Part shown: one piece after another, positions 1-8,388 of the stretch
Layout: the number at the start of each line of letters is the position of its first letter
How positions within the stretch are numbered: position 1 is the stretch's first letter
From: WRGT01 sp942493035
Lineage (GTDB): Bacteria > Spirochaetota > UBA4802 > UBA5550
NCBI GenBank assembly: GCA_942493035.1
Contig: OW818666.1
Span: 4,216,001 to 4,280,000 of the forward strand
Direction of reading: 5' to 3'
Length of the DNA: 64,000 nt
Notes under the pieces: model-generated
The model's input: only the letters and a program-made list of their open reading frames with translations
The model's database searches: none
What the model was told of the DNA's origin: nothing
Program-made: the position numbers and the translations under genes

Positions 1-1
1 T

Positions 2-232
2 CTGCTTGTAGCACTTGATACTGAAAATGCGATAAAGTCGGGCTTTTATTACGGATGGATATCGATGATTGAGGGTGTTGTCCGGAAAATTGAGAAAGTA
101 TATAATCGTGAGTATAGAGTAGTTCTTACAGGGGGATTTGCTGAAAAAATTGCATCCGGAATTGAAAGAGAAATAATTCTTGATCCTCTGTTGACAATGA
201 AAGGAATACGTTATATATATAATAACAGATGA
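2..232 (+). CDS. coaX: Type III pantothenate kinase, C-terminal part (cut by window edge)
   Basis: This open frame enters from the left edge and stops at TGA 230-232. It gives the last 76 residues of a protein whose end matches type III pantothenate kinase, which phosphorylates pantothenate in the first step of coenzyme A synthesis. Visible family features are an N-A-I-K-S-G-F-Y-Y-G-W stretch (usually NTxxAMxSGxxxG), then V-V-L-T-G-G-F-A, and the closing D-P-x-L-T-M-K-G-I-R-Y-I-Y. The N-terminal ATPase motifs lie outside the window, so completeness and start cannot be judged. The call rests on family memory of these C-terminal motifs. Confidence 0.82.
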   Translation: MLVALDTENAIKSGFYYGWISMIEGVVRKIEKVYNREYRVVLTGGFAEKIASGIEREIILDPLLTMKGIRYIYNNR

Positions 233-294
233 ATATATATTACACATGTAATTCATAAAGGAACAATAAATAGATTGACGGCAGTAAATTATTT

Positions 295-402
295 CCGGAT
301 GCACAACGCTTCGCGATGTGCAGGGAATTGGGGTTTACGGGGGCTTTGCCCCCGTAAACCCCAATTTACCGCGGATGCGAAGCATACGCGCGGCTGATCC
401 GG
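295..402. repeat. Family A three-hairpin element, copy 1 (inverted orientation)
   Basis: This GC-rich block lies in the 204-bp gap before the next gene. It has an outer stem (CCGGAT at 295-300 against ATCCGG at 397-402). Inside are a degenerate GCACA..TGTGC hairpin, a long perfect central hairpin (ATTGGGGTTTACGGGGGC paired with its complement across a TTT loop) and a GCGxATGC..GCATACGC hairpin. The same three hairpins occur in reverse order at 2.3 kb and 61.0 kb. I saw no clear flanking direct repeat for this copy. Confidence 0.75.
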
Positions 403-436
403 TTATTATATTTAAAATAATGAAGAAGGGTAAATA

Positions 437-835
437 ATGACAGCAGCACCTTACATATATTTTAAGTTTTTAGGGATAAATTCATTCATAAAAACTCTCG
501 ATGACTCTGATACCGAGTATACTATATTTGACGATAAATATGAAAATCTTTATCATAAGTATGCTTCCATATTGAGCAGAGAGGATACTCTTAAAACCGG
601 GATTTTGAGCCGTGATGGTCAGCATGTGTTTTTTACTGAAGTGGGGATTAAAATTACCAAGAGTTACAGCTCTTACTTTATTTATATTTTCGACCGTCAC
701 CCGGTGGAGGATGATATTGAGTTTATCATCAATGGGCTTGAAACTTTAATCAGCGAAAATATCGACAGAATTGATCCATCCGGGATCGCTGAAGCTATAT
801 CTGAATCGAAGAAGGGCGGTCATCTGATAAACTAA
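437..835 (+). CDS. Hypothetical protein, 132 aa
   Basis: I do not recognise this protein. It is soluble, mixed alpha/beta by composition, with no signal peptide, membrane segment or cysteine cluster. The frame starts at ATG 437 behind a good ribosome-binding site (AAGAAGGG about 8 bases upstream) and uses AT-rich codons like its neighbours, which supports a real gene. It stands alone between a family A and a family B repeat. The aromatic-rich beta-like middle (Y-x-x-Y-F-I-Y-I-F) might suggest a roadblock-type or profilin-like small domain, but that is a guess. Confidence 0.6.
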   Translation: MTAAPYIYFKFLGINSFIKTLDDSDTEYTIFDDKYENLYHKYASILSREDTLKTGILSRDGQHVFFTEVGIKITKSYSSYFIYIFDRHPVEDDIEFIINGLETLISENIDRIDPSGIAEAISESKKGGHLIN

Positions 836-836
836 A

Positions 837-1000
837 GTGGTGTTCTAAAAACTCAATATTTAAGGGGGTAAAGGCCAGCTTTTTTTCGACATCCTGTCGG
901 TGCTGGCAGGGGAACATCGTGTTCGCTCGGGCGTTGCCCCTTTATAAGCCCCGCAGGGCTTCCAGCGGTCCCCAAAACGGAGTTTTTAGGACCGCCCTGA
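837..1000. repeat. Family B multi-hairpin element, copy 1 (reverse orientation)
   Basis: A block of about 165 bp whose ends are inverted copies of each other (TTCTAAAAACTC near 843; GAGTTTTTAGGACC near 980). Inside are small palindromes: CGACATCCTGTCGG, CGAACACGATGTTCG on the other strand, and GCCCTGCGGGGC. The complement matches 10417-10585 almost base for base. A truncated copy lies at 56440-56511. It fills the whole gap between two genes that end towards each other. Confidence 0.8.
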
Positions 1001-1007
1001 ATTTAAT

Positions 1008-1733
1008 TTATAATATTTTTGTAATAAGATAATATATAAAAGGGATAAAAATTGCCGGCAGCAGGTTTCCAACCTTTATCTTTTTCATTTCCAATGTATT
1101 TATACCAATTGCAATTATAAGAATACTCCCCACAAGAGATGTCTGGCTGATGACCGATTCTGTAAGCCATGGTTTGATAAATCCTGCCATTAGAGTAATC
1201 ATCCCCTGATACAAAAAGACCGGAATTGCTGAGAAGGCGACCCCTATTCCAAGGGTAGCTGCGAATATTACCGAGATGACACCATCAAGTACAGCCTTTG
1301 CAAAGAGAGTTCCCGTATCTCCAGTTAATCCATCTTCCAGTGAACCTACAATGGCCATGGCTCCGACACAAAATACAAGACTTGCAGTGACAAATCCTTC
1401 AGCAAAGTTTCCGCTGTTTTTCAGATACTTTCTCTCTATCCACAGACCCAGTTTCTCCAGCTTGTCTTCTATATTCATCAATTCTCCGATGATCGCTCCT
1501 CCGACGAGGCTGAAAATCATAAGCATTATATACTCTCTTGAGAGTTTACCGCCAGCTGTGACTACATATATCCCCTGAAGCGCTCCGGAGAATCCTATCA
1601 TAAGAATAGAGAGCCCGAGAGCCTGCATTACTGTTTCCCTGAATCTCTCCGGGAGTCCGCTTCTGAGAAGAGCACCGCTTACTCCACCTGTAATTATTGC
1701 AGCAGCATTTACTATTGTACCGAGACCTGTCAT
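1008..1733 (-). CDS. DUF554 family membrane protein (YqgA/YdfK-like)
   Basis: 241 residues, strongly hydrophobic, with about seven predicted membrane segments. The start (M-T-G-L-G-T-I-V-N-A-A-A-I-I-x-G-G) and the glycine-rich helices are typical of the DUF554 inner-membrane family that includes E. coli YqgA. The length matches the family. Its transport or other role is not established. AGGAAAAG lies just upstream of the ATG at 1733. The gene runs away from the DnaA-box region on its right and shares no operon. Family assignment is confident; function is open. Confidence 0.85.
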   Translation of the reverse strand: MTGLGTIVNAAAIITGGVSGALLRSGLPERFRETVMQALGLSILMIGFSGALQGIYVVTAGGKLSREYIMLMIFSLVGGAIIGELMNIEDKLEKLGLWIERKYLKNSGNFAEGFVTASLVFCVGAMAIVGSLEDGLTGDTGTLFAKAVLDGVISVIFAATLGIGVAFSAIPVFLYQGMITLMAGFIKPWLTESVISQTSLVGSILIIAIGINTLEMKKIKVGNLLPAIFIPFIYYLITKIL

Positions 1734-1749
1734 CTTTTCCTCCGGGGAT

Positions 1750-2203
1750 TGTGGATAAATCAGGATTATGATTATGAGGTTCTTCTGTCAAATCATAATG
1801 AAAAGATTGAATTTATCGCATTAATAGTGTTTTTAGCCGGATTATGTCGCAAAAAATACGCATCGGGAGTGCGATTTATAAAAAAAAATTTATGTTTAAA
1901 AGGTCCTATGAATCTACTAAAATTTGAGTTGTCCACAAAGTTATCCATGTTATCCACAAAAAAATCCACAAAGTACATTAATTTCTGAAATTAATTTCCC
2001 ATATAACGGTTAAACATTTCAACATTTATTAAAACATCATTTTCATATGAGACATAAACTCTTAATCCCTGAATCCGTCAGGGGGTTTTCTATATGAGAC
2101 CATGTGAAATAAGACTCATTGATAAATTTCCGGATAAAATTTTGTTTAAATGTTTGGCGGGACAGGAAATTTTTTTTGTTCAGCTTTTTAGATTTGTGGA
2201 TAA
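1750..2203. other. DnaA-box cluster in AT-rich non-coding DNA, candidate replication origin
   Basis: The 750 bases between DUF554 and the crotonase gene carry no convincing gene. They do hold several DnaA-type 9-mers. TTATCCACA is at 1950-1958, and the same box on the other strand (TGTGGATAA) at 1750-1758 and 2195-2203. TTGTCCACA is at 1929-1937, with weaker TTATCCATG at 1941-1949 and AAATCCACA at 1962-1970. The four middle boxes point the same way with starts 12, 9 and 12 bases apart, close to one helical turn. A strongly AT-rich stretch (about 1975-2060) follows as a possible unwinding element. No dnaA or dnaN gene is in view, so this is a candidate only. Confidence 0.55.
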
Positions 2204-2302
2204 CTTCTTTTGTTGACTTAATTCTCTTGAAACAGTAGAGTAATGCCCATACAGAAAGCAAATTCATGAATGTGCAGGTTCCAATACAGAGGTTTTTGAG
2301 AA

Positions 2303-2442
2303 GCTGTCATTGGCAGCAGATTATTTTCGGGGACGCGTATGCTCCGCATACGCCTGAAATGGGGGATTACGGGGGCACTGTCTCCGTAATCCCCCATTTC
2401 AGGCGCAGCGCGAAGCGCTGTGCCCCCAAAAATGCTGTCATT
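2303..2442. repeat. Family A three-hairpin element, copy 2, with 9-bp flanking direct repeats
   Basis: The core at 2327-2433 has the hairpin GCGTATGC/GCATACGC, a long central hairpin (GAAATGGGGGATTACGGGGG against its complement), and CACAGCGC/GCGCTGTG-type arms. These are bounded by T-rich/G-run and CCCCCAAAAA ends. The sequence GCTGTCATT occurs directly on both sides (2303-2311 and 2434-2442), consistent with a 9-bp target duplication. The left one could also belong to an outer hairpin arm. This copy sits between the DnaA boxes and the next gene. Confidence 0.75.
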
Positions 2443-2485
2443 TAGATATTGCAAATGAATAATTTATTGATAATAGGTGAGAGAT

Positions 2486-3205
2486 ATGGAAAATGAAGTC
2501 ATGTTCAGTGTGGAGAACAGCATTGCAGTTATTACATTAAACCGTCCGGAAAGAAGAAACTCGATAAATAAAAATCTTCTTACAGGTTTATATAACGGAC
2601 TTGAGGAAGTTTCAGGGAATAAGGATATTAAAGCTGCTGTTATCACGGGAAATGGAAAATCGTTCTGTTCAGGAATTGACCTTTCGGTTATAGGGAAGGA
2701 GAACATATTCGATCCCAGAGGTGACGGGAAAGATCTCCCCGATCTTTTTGCTGCCTGTAAGAAGCCGATAATCGGTGCCGTTAACGGTCATGCAATTACA
2801 GGAGGATTCGAAATAGCATTGAATTGTGATTTCCTTATTGCTTCAGAGAACGCCATGTTTGCAGATACTCACGCAAGAGTGGGGATTCATCCGGGGTGGG
2901 GTATGACCCAGCTTCTTCAGCAGGCTGTGGGGCAGCGGATGGCTATGCAGATGTCAATGACGTGCCAGTTTATAGATGCACAGACAGCTCTCCGTGCAGG
3001 GCTTGTAAATGAGGTTGTGCCTCACGATGAGCTTATGCCGCGGGTTATGCAGCTTGCAGGATTTATATGTGAAGGGAGAGAGGATATGCTCATGACAGTG
3101 AAGGGGCTTATTGAGTATAGAAATAACGCTACTCTGGAAGAAGCATATAAAAATGAAAGAACAGGATTTATGGCTTTTGTGAAGAAGAATATCCCTTCAC
3201 TGTAG
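2486..3205 (+). CDS. Enoyl-CoA hydratase/isomerase (crotonase) family protein
   Basis: 239 residues of the crotonase fold, the family that hydrates or isomerises enoyl-CoA thioesters. The acyl-CoA oxyanion-hole segments are clear: S-F-C-S-G-I-D-L around residue 63 and N-G-H-A-I-T-G-G-F-E around residue 104, with the first catalytic Glu present. The second usual Glu (in QPE) is replaced: the sequence reads A-D-T-H-A-R-V-G-I-H-P-G-W-G. This resembles a known subgroup of annotated EchA proteins with D-T-H-A-R-V-G. True hydratase activity is therefore uncertain. I use ATG 2486 behind AGGTGAG rather than an in-frame GTG at 2477. Stands alone. Confidence 0.85.
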   Translation: MENEVMFSVENSIAVITLNRPERRNSINKNLLTGLYNGLEEVSGNKDIKAAVITGNGKSFCSGIDLSVIGKENIFDPRGDGKDLPDLFAACKKPIIGAVNGHAITGGFEIALNCDFLIASENAMFADTHARVGIHPGWGMTQLLQQAVGQRMAMQMSMTCQFIDAQTALRAGLVNEVVPHDELMPRVMQLAGFICEGREDMLMTVKGLIEYRNNATLEEAYKNERTGFMAFVKKNIPSL

Positions 3206-3207
3206 AG

Positions 3208-4302
3208 TCAGAACGTCTCTGTAACATTCCAGCAGAGATAATTAAGGATATTGGAGTTGCTGCTGCTTATAATAACCTTTTTTTTCTCTATTGCTGAGTT
3301 GAGGTTAAAAAGAAATTCAATTCCCAGGGCATCGAATCGTCCGGTGAGTCTGTTGAAAATGTTCCCGGGGAGGAGATCTATAAATTTTATTGTTTTTATC
3401 AGTACGGATTCATTTTTTAAAATCTCTTTCAGAATGCAGAGATCAATATTCAGCAGTATATTGCATATGGATGTATTGATTTCGTAGAGCCATGAGTTTT
3501 CAAAATTAAATGAAGGGATTGATATAAGCAGTGAAAGAATCCAGTTGATTGAATCTGAGTCATTCATTGCAGATATATTCTTTTCAATATGAAGAATGGT
3601 AAATGTCATCTCCTCCTTTGTAGAAGGACAGGGATTAGCGTCTATTCTGCAAAGGTCAAATTTCTCTGCGAATATTATCAGGTCTGAATGCCCATTGCTG
3701 ATCTCACTGATTGAGTCCCAGTTCAAGCCTCTGCTGCTGTTGTATTTTAATCCAAGAAGAGCTGCCGACTTTACAAATCCGGATGTGGAATTCTTAAACG
3801 AATTATAATAAAATTCGATCAGCGTTTCATCTTTAAAGTGAAGAAGTGTTTTGATTATCTCTTTTTCAAGATTTGTTATACCCTCTGATTCAGAGATCAG
3901 GACAGGTACCATGGAAGAGATATTTTTATTCTTTATGATTACAAGATCATCGGGGAATAGTGTTCTGTTTCTGAGGTTTGTTAAATATTTTTCCTGATCT
4001 GTCAGAGCCTCAAGGTTAAGACTAAGTTTTGAGTAGAGATCATCAATAATGTAGTCCCTTATATTTGAATTATAATCGTCATTTTCTCTGAATTCATATA
4101 TTATCTGATCAATAAGCTCAATAAGGTTAATATAGATTTCATCAGTTATGTTAAGATTTCCAGGTGTAATAAAGTCACCGAAATCAGAAATTACTCTATC
4201 GGCAATAGATTTTAAAGCATCATTTTTTGACGGGGTAGAAGTCAATATCTGAAAGTAATTATTAACTGCCCGATTTAGTAAGGTTAAATTATTCTTTTTC
4301 AT
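3208..4302 (-). CDS. Hypothetical helical protein, 364 aa
   Basis: I do not recognise a family. The protein is predicted to be almost wholly alpha-helical and cytoplasmic, with no signal peptide or membrane span, and is rich in Asn, Ile and Ser. The arrangement of short amphipathic helices could be a HEAT-like solenoid, but no clear repeat is visible. A GAAGAG ribosome-binding site precedes the ATG at 4302. It converges on the crotonase gene with only two bases between stops, and diverges from the adenylate cyclase homologue. Confidence 0.6.
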   Translation of the reverse strand: MKKNNLTLLNRAVNNYFQILTSTPSKNDALKSIADRVISDFGDFITPGNLNITDEIYINLIELIDQIIYEFRENDDYNSNIRDYIIDDLYSKLSLNLEALTDQEKYLTNLRNRTLFPDDLVIIKNKNISSMVPVLISESEGITNLEKEIIKTLLHFKDETLIEFYYNSFKNSTSGFVKSAALLGLKYNSSRGLNWDSISEISNGHSDLIIFAEKFDLCRIDANPCPSTKEEMTFTILHIEKNISAMNDSDSINWILSLLISIPSFNFENSWLYEINTSICNILLNIDLCILKEILKNESVLIKTIKFIDLLPGNIFNRLTGRFDALGIEFLFNLNSAIEKKKVIISSSNSNILNYLCWNVTETF

Positions 4303-4685
4303 TACTCTTCATTTGTTTATATTTGTACCAAATTGAAGAAATCTCTTAATGGTTTTAATCAGTTTTAAACAGCTAAATGTCTATAATTTTTTTTAATAAA
4401 CGGTAAAAAAAGATTTGTGATGTTTATTCGTCTTTAGTAGAATCTAATAAATCAGTTATTGATCTATAGATAATATTTTAACTGCGGCGATTTAGTCCCG
4501 CTTGATTTTAGTTTTCAGAGGTTTCAGGACAGTAATAATTTTTTGCAATCAGCGGCGAAGCAGTTAAAATGAAATCATGGATATAAGGGACTTAAAAAAG
4601 AAAAGTCCCCGAAAAGGGCTAGTGGTCCGATATTATGCGGCCGACATGATGTAAACAGGACTACACGATAATCCGGCATGGTAAG
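4303..4685. other. Divergent intergenic region with hairpin (4587-4609)
   Basis: This 383-bp AT-rich region separates two divergent genes. The only structure I can support is a hairpin GGGACTT/AAGTCCC at 4587-4609, followed by CCCC-GAAA-AGGG pairing to about 4618. It lies in the presumed 5' leader of the adenylate cyclase homologue. About 75 bases follow to the ATG, with further weak pairing (GGTCC..GGACTAC). I could not match it to any riboswitch class I know. No gene is visible here. Confidence 0.4.
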
Positions 4686-7397
4686 ATGAAATTAAACAGT
4701 GTTATAGAAGACAATTATAATTCGTTTTTAAAATTTAATCAGATGAAAGTTGACCGTTTTCAGCAGCTTTTTGCGAGTACAAATATTAAACGCGTAATCA
4801 ATTCAATTCCTGCAGTACTCTCCATAAATGATAAAAAAGTTCCCGGCTATATCGATGAGAAGTGTCCCTATGGTGTTTCAGGCTACTCTCCCGACGCGGA
4901 AGTTGTAAGATATATAAAAGGGAGATTCGGATTCGATTTTGCACCATCAAAAGATAACAGGTTTATAGAGATGATGGCTGTAATGGGAAGTGTCGGTACT
5001 ATTGCTTATAATAAAAAGTCCGACTTTGATTACTGGGCATGTGTTGATAAAAGCAAAACCGATGAAAAAGGTCTGAAACGTTTTGCAAAGAAGGTCGAGG
5101 AAGTTCAGAAGTGGGCCGAGAAGGAAGCTGGTGTTGAGGTCCATATTTTTATAAATGATGTTCATAATCTTAAATTGAACATATTTGCCGAGGATGATGA
5201 AGAGGGTTTCGGTTCCACTGTAGGTGCTGTGCTTAAAGATGAGTTTTTTCGAAGTTCAATTATTGTTGCAGGTAAAATTCCGTTCTGGTGGGCAGTACCT
5301 AAATTTGTAACTGATGATGAGTATGATAAAATCTTTGATCATATTCCGGAAGAAGATCGTGAAAACAAGTTTGTTGATATAGGAAATCTTTATAAAATTT
5401 CAAAAGAGGATTTTCTCGGTGCAGCACTTTTTCAGCTCATTAAGGCAATCGGAAATCCGTTCAAATCAATTCTAAAAATCGGAATTCTTGAACGATATCT
5501 TTTCAGTGATGAAAACACTCTTCTTCTTAGTCAGCGTGTAAAAACAGCAATAATCCGGGGAGAAATAACGGCTACTATTCTCGACTCTTATCTTCTGATG
5601 TTTAATGAAGTATATAAATATTATGAAGAGGTGTTAAGCGATAAGTCTCTTCTTATAATTTTAAGACAGAATCTTTATCTTAAAATTGATCCCCAACTTT
5701 CCAAATATCTTGCGCTGAAGGATAAGAAAAACCTTCCATATAAAGTTGTAGTAATGTTTAAGGTAACACATGAGTGGGGCTGGGGGATTGAAGAGTTAAA
5801 GGATCTTGATGATTTTGAAAGCTGGGATTATAATAGAATAATTCAGTTCTGGAACTACATTAAAAAATTTATGCTTCTTTCATATCAGAAGATTTCGCGT
5901 CAGATGCCGACAATGAACCTTCAGAATAAAATATCAGAATCTGACTTTAAGCTTCTGAGCAGTAAGCTGAAGGCTAATTTTTCGATTGAACCGGATAAAA
6001 TTGAAAACTTTATTACATTTAAAGACACGCCAAATGAGCCTTATCTCTATATTGAACCGGATACAAGAAGTGTAAAGGAGAGCGGCTGGCGCGTATATAA
6101 AAAGGTCAGGACTGAAAATGGCAAGAATGAAAGGGAGATCGCAATCAAGAGTGAGGATGATCTGGTAAAACTTCTTGCATGGTGTTCTATCAATCAGGTT
6201 TATGAACCGACCTTCAGCAGGCTGTATATAGATTCAGGTTATAACCATATCAGCAAGAGTCTTATTACCGATCTTCTAAATAAAATCTTTGAAATGTTTA
6301 ATTCAGAAAAAGTTCATCTTGGGAATAAGTTTTATCTTCAGAATCCCAGAACTTATAAGAATATGATTATTATGAATTTCAGCGATAGTAAAGCATCGAC
6401 TATTGCATCATTTTATCATCTTTATATGAATACATGGGGTGAAACTTTTTTGAAGCACTATTCTAATCCATCTGATCTTGTAATGATCTTTTCAAAATTA
6501 CTGAAAGATGGCCCGCTTAATAACAGGAATTTTGATGAATTCTGTTATTTCGTTTCACCTGAACCTCACAAAAAATTATACAAACATATTGAAAAGACTT
6601 TCCGTAATGCCTATGATTTTTTTGTAACCGGTAAACAGTATGTTAAGCAAAGACTTCTTATAAGTATTGATAATAATCTTGTATGTGCCACAAAGGAGGA
6701 GACTGAGATTTCTGTAGCCTCCTTCGGCAGTGATATTGAGCTATTATCCTATGTTTCACAGAGACCTTTCCGTTATCCCGATAACAGAATTTATTCTGAG
6801 GATAATTTTGAGCTTTCACTGATTGATGAGATATACGGCAAAAAGCAGAATAGCACCGTTGTGATGGTTCATGAAGAGAAGCCTAAGTATGTAATGATAT
6901 ATGTCATTGATGAAAATGGAAATTTATTTACTTTTATAAAAAGAAAGGGCGAGGGGGATTCGGTTCCGGGTTACTACAGGTTCTGCATGAATACTCTTTC
7001 GAATGTCAGAAAATCCAACTGCGGCAGGAACATTAATGATGATATTCTCTGTTATAAGCTTGATGTTGATAAATTCGGAAAAGTGAATTTCAAAGATGAC
7101 TCCAGAAATGTGAGGCAGCTTGATTCCTTATACAGTAACCCTGAAAACGCAATAATGATAGATGTTGCATTAAAAGATGGGAATACATATTATTCAATCA
7201 GAAGCAGCGACGGTCGAACCAGCGCAGTGACGTTGAGCAGGCTTCCTGAGAAGCTTAAAGAGCTGGGGAAAAAGCGAACCTGCGATATTATTGATATCAA
7301 ATTCCATAATTTCCCTGTTGAGAGAATGGAGATTGGGAGTACCATTTATTTTTATGAGAAGTACAGGCTTGAAAAAGTTATAGGTTCAATAGTCTGA
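4686..7397 (+). CDS. Class I adenylate cyclase homologue
   Basis: 903 residues, close to the length of enterobacterial CyaA (about 850). Residues 95-260 follow the class I cyclase nucleotidyltransferase-like core: M-G-S-V-G-T-I-A-Y-N-K-K-S-D-F-D-Y-W has the G-S and D-x-D/W pattern. It is followed by W-A-E-K-E-A-G-V-E-V-H-I-F and L-K-D-E-F-F-R-S-S-I-I-V-A-G-K. Later segments (G-A-A-L-F-Q-L-I-K-A-I-x-x-P-F-K-S-I-L-K) also match. It would make cyclic AMP from ATP in the cytoplasm. The C-terminal half is divergent, so loss of activity or a different nucleotide product cannot be excluded. The start has a weak GGTAAG ribosome-binding site. Single gene. Confidence 0.8.
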   Translation: MKLNSVIEDNYNSFLKFNQMKVDRFQQLFASTNIKRVINSIPAVLSINDKKVPGYIDEKCPYGVSGYSPDAEVVRYIKGRFGFDFAPSKDNRFIEMMAVMGSVGTIAYNKKSDFDYWACVDKSKTDEKGLKRFAKKVEEVQKWAEKEAGVEVHIFINDVHNLKLNIFAEDDEEGFGSTVGAVLKDEFFRSSIIVAGKIPFWWAVPKFVTDDEYDKIFDHIPEEDRENKFVDIGNLYKISKEDFLGAALFQLIKAIGNPFKSILKIGILERYLFSDENTLLLSQRVKTAIIRGEITATILDSYLLMFNEVYKYYEEVLSDKSLLIILRQNLYLKIDPQLSKYLALKDKKNLPYKVVVMFKVTHEWGWGIEELKDLDDFESWDYNRIIQFWNYIKKFMLLSYQKISRQMPTMNLQNKISESDFKLLSSKLKANFSIEPDKIENFITFKDTPNEPYLYIEPDTRSVKESGWRVYKKVRTENGKNEREIAIKSEDDLVKLLAWCSINQVYEPTFSRLYIDSGYNHISKSLITDLLNKIFEMFNSEKVHLGNKFYLQNPRTYKNMIIMNFSDSKASTIASFYHLYMNTWGETFLKHYSNPSDLVMIFSKLLKDGPLNNRNFDEFCYFVSPEPHKKLYKHIEKTFRNAYDFFVTGKQYVKQRLLISIDNNLVCATKEETEISVASFGSDIELLSYVSQRPFRYPDNRIYSEDNFELSLIDEIYGKKQNSTVVMVHEEKPKYVMIYVIDENGNLFTFIKRKGEGDSVPGYYRFCMNTLSNVRKSNCGRNINDDILCYKLDVDKFGKVNFKDDSRNVRQLDSLYSNPENAIMIDVALKDGNTYYSIRSSDGRTSAVTLSRLPEKLKELGKKRTCDIIDIKFHNFPVERMEIGSTIYFYEKYRLEKVIGSIV

Positions 7398-7424
7398 TTT
7401 TATGAAGTTTAAGGAAGTTTTATA

Positions 7425-7450
7425 TCCGCCGCATTGAAATGCAGCGGAGA
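7425..7450. terminator. Hairpin between convergent genes
   Basis: A nearly perfect stem (TCCGCCGCAT paired with ATGCAGCGGA across a GAA/TGAAA loop) lies in the 78-bp gap between two genes ending towards each other. It lacks a T-run on either side, so transcription termination is inferred from position only. Confidence 0.4.
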
Positions 7451-7475
7451 AGAATGATTCAGAATTTAAAGAATA

Positions 7476-8075
7476 TTAATCAGACGGAAAATTTTCTCTG
7501 AAGAATCGGACTTTTTTCTCTCTGTCCATTACCTTTTTGTTAAGTGATCCTTTTTCAAGAGCTACATCAAGAAGTTTTATGCTGGTATCATCGAGAGGTG
7601 TATCCTCTTCAATAATAGTTTTAGTGATAACAGGTTCTTCTGATTTTATTTTCTCTTCACTTTTTATCGTGCTGAATTTTGCATCTATCTGATCCTGGGT
7701 CAGCATGGGGATATCGTCATCGTCTGGAATCGTTATCTTTCTTTTTACAGGGGGTGCTGTTTTGACCGGTTCGGATTCCCTTGTTTGAGGCTTTTTTACA
7801 GCTTTTTTCGGTTCAGGAATTATCTGTACCGGGGCTTCAACAAGTTCTTCCTCGTCCCCTTCGATTGCAGCTGTAAATGATTCCGGCGGATTTAAAATCT
7901 GCAGATCGAGCATTTTTATTCTTTCACCAAGAAGAATGTTTATCTGCTTTTCTATTGTCATGAATATCGGAGTAGTAAAAGATTTATCTCTGGCAATTGA
8001 CTTTTCCAGTTTTCTCAGTTCTTTTATATCGTTATCTATGGTTTCTACTCTTTTAATAACATGTACAACTTTCAT
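7476..8075 (-). CDS. Hypothetical coiled-coil protein, 199 aa
   Basis: Not recognised. Residues 1-65 form a heptad-like, charged helix (V-E-T-I-D-N-D-I-K-E-L-R-K-L-E). Residues 75-150 are a low-complexity Pro/Glu/Lys linker, and the last 50 residues are again charged and helical. No signal peptide or membrane span is seen. AAGAGGTC lies seven bases before the ATG at 8075. A structural or adaptor role is possible, but nothing in the context indicates one. Confidence 0.6.
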   Translation of the reverse strand: MKVVHVIKRVETIDNDIKELRKLEKSIARDKSFTTPIFMTIEKQINILLGERIKMLDLQILNPPESFTAAIEGDEEELVEAPVQIIPEPKKAVKKPQTRESEPVKTAPPVKRKITIPDDDDIPMLTQDQIDAKFSTIKSEEKIKSEEPVITKTIIEEDTPLDDTSIKLLDVALEKGSLNKKVMDREKKVRFFRENFPSD

Positions 8076-8172
8076 ATTTGCGACCTCTTAGTGGATTACT
8101 GGAATATTTAAATTATATAAAAACATTAATTTATAAGTCAATAAGTTTTTCTTGTTCAAAACAGAGTTTAGG

Positions 8173-8261
8173 GTAACCGCTCAAAAACCGGTGGAATTTT
8201 ATCTCCGCCGCGCCACAGGCGCGGCGGAGAGCAATTTCACCACCAGTTTATGAGCAATTAC
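8173..8261. repeat. Family D palindromic element, copy 1
   Basis: An 89-bp imperfect palindrome. An inner perfect GC hairpin (CTCCGCCGCGCC/GGCGCGGCGGAG) is framed by AT-rich arms pairing AACCGGTGGAATTTT with CAATTTCACCACCAGTTT, and GTAACCGCTCA with TGAGCAATTAC at the ends. Related copies are at 34111-34200, 36943-37009 and 51170-51255. Here it lies in the 313-bp gap between the coiled-coil gene and the ClC gene; I see no other feature there. Confidence 0.75.
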
Positions 8262-8388
8262 AGTTTAGGTCAGCAAACAATTTTTCGATGCAGAATCTTT
8301 AAAAAACCTCTGTTTTCAGTGTATACTAAGCACATGCACACTTAAAATAAAACGTTGTCGGAGTTTAGGTTGACTGAACTCTGCCGGT

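Noticed and set aside
2043..2454. Minus-strand small frames across the DnaA-box and family A region
   Set aside because: They cross palindromic DNA and lack ribosome-binding sites; the region is better read as non-coding.
4587..4685. Riboswitch in the leader of the adenylate cyclase homologue
   Set aside because: One hairpin is clear, but the conserved cores of known c-di-GMP, c-di-AMP, SAM or other riboswitch classes are not seen.
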